Shown here: piece after piece, positions 60,351 through 62,181 of the stretch
Position numbering within the stretch: the stretch's first letter is position 1
Layout: each line of letters begins with the position of its first letter
Assembly (NCBI RefSeq): GCF_013041805.1
Contig: NZ_JABDRI010000001.1
Coordinates: 1-62,181, forward strand
Length of the DNA stretch: 62,181 nt
Direction of reading: 5' to 3'
Source: Lutibacter sp.
GTDB lineage: Bacteria > Bacteroidota > Bacteroidia > Flavobacteriales > Flavobacteriaceae
Made by a program: the position numbers and the translations under genes
Notes under the pieces: generated by a model
Told to the model about the DNA's origin: nothing
Seen by the model: only the letters and a program-made list of their open reading frames with translations
Database searches by the model: none

Positions 60351-61466
60351 TTAATTATTCTGATCTTCTTCATCTTCTTTTTTAGAAGTTTTATTCCATA
60401 TTTTTATTTCATCTTCTAATGTAACTCCTGAAATAATTTCAACATTAATTCCATCCGAAATACCTAGTTCAACGTCTCTTTTTTCAAATTCCTGATCTCC
60501 GATTTTAACCTCAACAAAAGGCGTTTCTGTTTTTTTATCAAATTGTAATAACGCTTCTTTAATTGATAAAACACTATCCTTTTTTTCTAAAATGATATCT
60601 GCATTTGCACTATAACCTGCACGTACAAAAAATTCATCATCTAATGTGACATCTCCTTTTATTTTAAATTGAACTGCTCCATTCTCTTCAGTTCCTTTTG
60701 GTGCAATAAAATTTAATTTTGCAGGATATTTTTTCTTTTCAATAGCTCCTAATGAAACTTCTAAAACAGTACCATTTTTAATTTTTCCAACTTCTGCTTC
60801 ATCCACTTTCCCTTCAAAAATCATTTTCGTCATATCAGCAATCGTTGCAATAGTAGTACCTGCATTAAATGTATTGCTTTCAATTACTTGGGTTCCTTTC
60901 CTCACAGGAATTTCTAAAATTGTCCCAGAAATTTGAGCTCTCACATCAGTATTCGCAGTTTTTCCCATTCCTGCAGCTGAACCTTTTTGAATAATTTGTA
61001 AATTATTTTTTGAATTTATTAATTCTTGTTTTGAACTATTAAAATTTAATTCAGCATTTTCAAATTCTTGTCTCGAAATAACACCCTTTTCAAAGAGTCC
61101 TTTATTTCTTTCAAACAAAATTTCTGTATTATCGTATCTCAATTGTGCATTTTTAACATTCCCTTGTGCACTGTTTAACGATTGTACATTAGGAACCACT
61201 CTAATAGTAGCTATTAAGTCCCCTATATTTACTTGTGCCCCTTCTTCTACGAAAATTTTCTCTACAATTCCAGAAACTATAGGTTTGATTTCAGCTTCTT
61301 CTAATGGAACTACTTTCCCCGTAGCAACCGTTTTTCTAACGATATTGGTCTTAAATGCTTTTTCAGTTTCATATTGAATTGGAGATTTACTATTCTTTGC
61401 GCCAAACCACAATAAAACAGCTATTAATGCTACTCCTATGGATCCAAAAATTAATGTTTTTTTCAT
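60351..61466 (-). CDS. macA: MacA-like periplasmic adaptor of an ABC exporter
   Basis: 371 residues. Membrane anchor 4-22, then lipoyl halves (PIVSGIVEKIFVEEGAQVNIGDLIA, in parts, and VRAQISGTILEIPVRKGTQVI, in parts), a coiled-coil hairpin (about 100-165, LRYDNTEILFERNKGLFEKGV) and barrel domains. The C-terminus is acidic (KKEDEEDQNN). It joins the inner-membrane MacB-type permease, encoded directly upstream in the transcript, to an outer-membrane channel. The cargo may be peptide, glycolipid or macrolide. The symbol is by similarity and context. Confidence 0.88.
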   Translation of the reverse strand: MKKTLIFGSIGVALIAVLLWFGAKNSKSPIQYETEKAFKTNIVRKTVATGKVVPLEEAEIKPIVSGIVEKIFVEEGAQVNIGDLIATIRVVPNVQSLNSAQGNVKNAQLRYDNTEILFERNKGLFEKGVISRQEFENAELNFNSSKQELINSKNNLQIIQKGSAAGMGKTANTDVRAQISGTILEIPVRKGTQVIESNTFNAGTTIATIADMTKMIFEGKVDEAEVGKIKNGTVLEVSLGAIEKKKYPAKLNFIAPKGTEENGAVQFKIKGDVTLDDEFFVRAGYSANADIILEKKDSVLSIKEALLQFDKKTETPFVEVKIGDQEFEKRDVELGISDGINVEIISGVTLEDEIKIWNKTSKKEDEEDQNN

Positions 61467-61500
61467 TAGTGTTGATTTTCAGTTTATTTACTTTTATTTT

Positions 61501-62181
61501 TTATTCTTCTCTTAATGCTTCTATTGGTCTAATACTTACTGCTGTTTGCGCAGGTATCATTCCAATTAAGGTACCTAATACCACTAAAGTTACAGCAGCA
61601 ATTAAAACCACAGGAATATCAACCGTTGGGTTTGTTAAGGCTGCTTCAGGCCCTTTTCCTATAGTGTTATCAATTAACATGAGCACTAAACCACCAAATA
61701 TTATTCCTAAAGCTCCAGCAACACTAGTTAAGAATACTGATTCTAAAATAATTTGTCGTTTAATTTCCCAAGGTTTTGCACCTAATGCACGTCTAATTCC
61801 AATTTCTTTTGTTCTTTCTTTTACAGTTATCAATAAAATAGCCCCTATTGCAAAAACTCCTGCAATTAACGTAAATATACCTACAAACCATGTTAAAAAT
61901 TGCATCCCTGTTAAAAAGCCTGTTACTTGGGAAATTCTCTCTCCTAAATTAAAACTTCCAAAAGCCCGTTCATCATTTGGATGAACTTTATGTAAATTTT
62001 TTAATAATAATTTAACATCTGCTTCTATTTGTGTAATATCGTGATCCATATCACCTGTAATCATCATCCATCCAATACTATCACCTCTATTATACACTTG
62101 TTGAAAGGTTGTAAACGGAATATGTATATTACCTTGTGGACCTCCACCTCCTATTTGTCCTGACTTATACATACCTACTAC
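61501..62181 (-). CDS. macB: ABC transporter permease, MacB-type, 5' part outside window
   Basis: C-terminal about 227 residues; the frame is open through the right edge (VVGMYKSGQI...), so the ATG inside is not the start. Part of a MacB_PCD periplasmic domain (FTTFQQVYNRGDS, WMMITGDMD) and the three C-terminal helices of the FtsX domain (FLTWFVGIFTLIAGVFAIGAI; KERTKEIGIRRALGAKPWEI; the last ends SIRPIEALREE) are seen. IRRALGAKP is the FtsX signature. A separate or fused ATPase would lie beyond the edge. It precedes macA by about 34 bp. Confidence 0.92.
   Translation of the reverse strand, partial: VVGMYKSGQIGGGGPQGNIHIPFTTFQQVYNRGDSIGWMMITGDMDHDITQIEADVKLLLKNLHKVHPNDERAFGSFNLGERISQVTGFLTGMQFLTWFVGIFTLIAGVFAIGAILLITVKERTKEIGIRRALGAKPWEIKRQIILESVFLTSVAGALGIIFGGLVLMLIDNTIGKGPEAALTNPTVDIPVVLIAAVTLVVLGTLIGMIPAQTAVSIRPIEALREE

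Overview
This AT-rich 62 kb window comes from a member of the Bacteroidota, almost certainly a marine Flavobacteriaceae. The evidence is a SusC/SusD polysaccharide utilisation locus (PUL), Bacteroidetes-type lipoproteins, TAnnTTTG (-7) promoter boxes in place of E. coli-like sigma70 boxes, and a BshB1 bacillithiol gene. No phage, insertion sequence, CRISPR array or plasmid gene was seen.

1-7.5 kb. A truncated TPR lipoprotein gene is followed by a compact DNA-damage or mutagenesis cassette built as a divergent pair. On the minus strand, a short DnaE-type polymerase is translationally coupled (ATGA overlap) to a Y-family polymerase. On the plus strand, a LexA/CI-like S24 repressor overlaps a nuclease that joins a DnaQ-type exonuclease to a UvrC-N-type GIY-YIG module. 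The 83-bp divergent promoter carries a perfect 16-bp direct repeat ending 2 bp before the repressor ATG, a likely autoregulatory operator.

7.6-37.9 kb. This is a large beta-1,3-glucan (laminarin-type) PUL on the minus strand. In transcription order it holds a membrane-bound propeller/LuxR-HTH regulator, SusC, SusD, two surface glycan-binding lipoproteins, GH16, GH30, a sugar-porter MFS protein, a clan GH-A lipoprotein, a cytosolic GH149-like beta-1,3-glucan phosphorylase, a second clan GH-A lipoprotein, a GPH symporter, two cytosolic GH17 enzymes, a GH17 lipoprotein, a CotH-like lipoprotein, a leaderless GH3 and a second GH16. Residues after the lipobox Cys suggest SusD, the binding proteins, one GH16 and CotH are on the surface, while the other lipoproteins are periplasmic. 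The inferred route is surface endo-cleavage, SusCD import, periplasmic trimming and debranching, inner-membrane uptake by two transporter families, then cytosolic GH17/GH3 hydrolysis and GH149 phosphorolysis to glucose-1-phosphate. Hairpins between genes may set expression tiers.

38-45 kb. Housekeeping genes: Bcp peroxiredoxin, an endonuclease III without the iron-sulfur cysteines, an unannotated 46-aa ORF, an ECF-like sigma factor, UvrA, a TPR protein, tRNA-His and BshB1.

45-62 kb. An LRR secreted protein, an RND efflux operon (adaptor, pump, TolC-like channel), pyruvate phosphate dikinase, a DUF2520/KdsC-like/DUF2147 cluster, Pcm, a Gfo/Idh/MocA oxidoreductase followed by PhzF and 3-hydroxybutyryl-CoA dehydrogenase, a conserved-looking small coiled-coil protein, and a MacA/MacB-type exporter that runs off the right edge. 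No gene-free stretch exceeds about 300 bases. Several terminators are strong, and at least two serve convergent genes.
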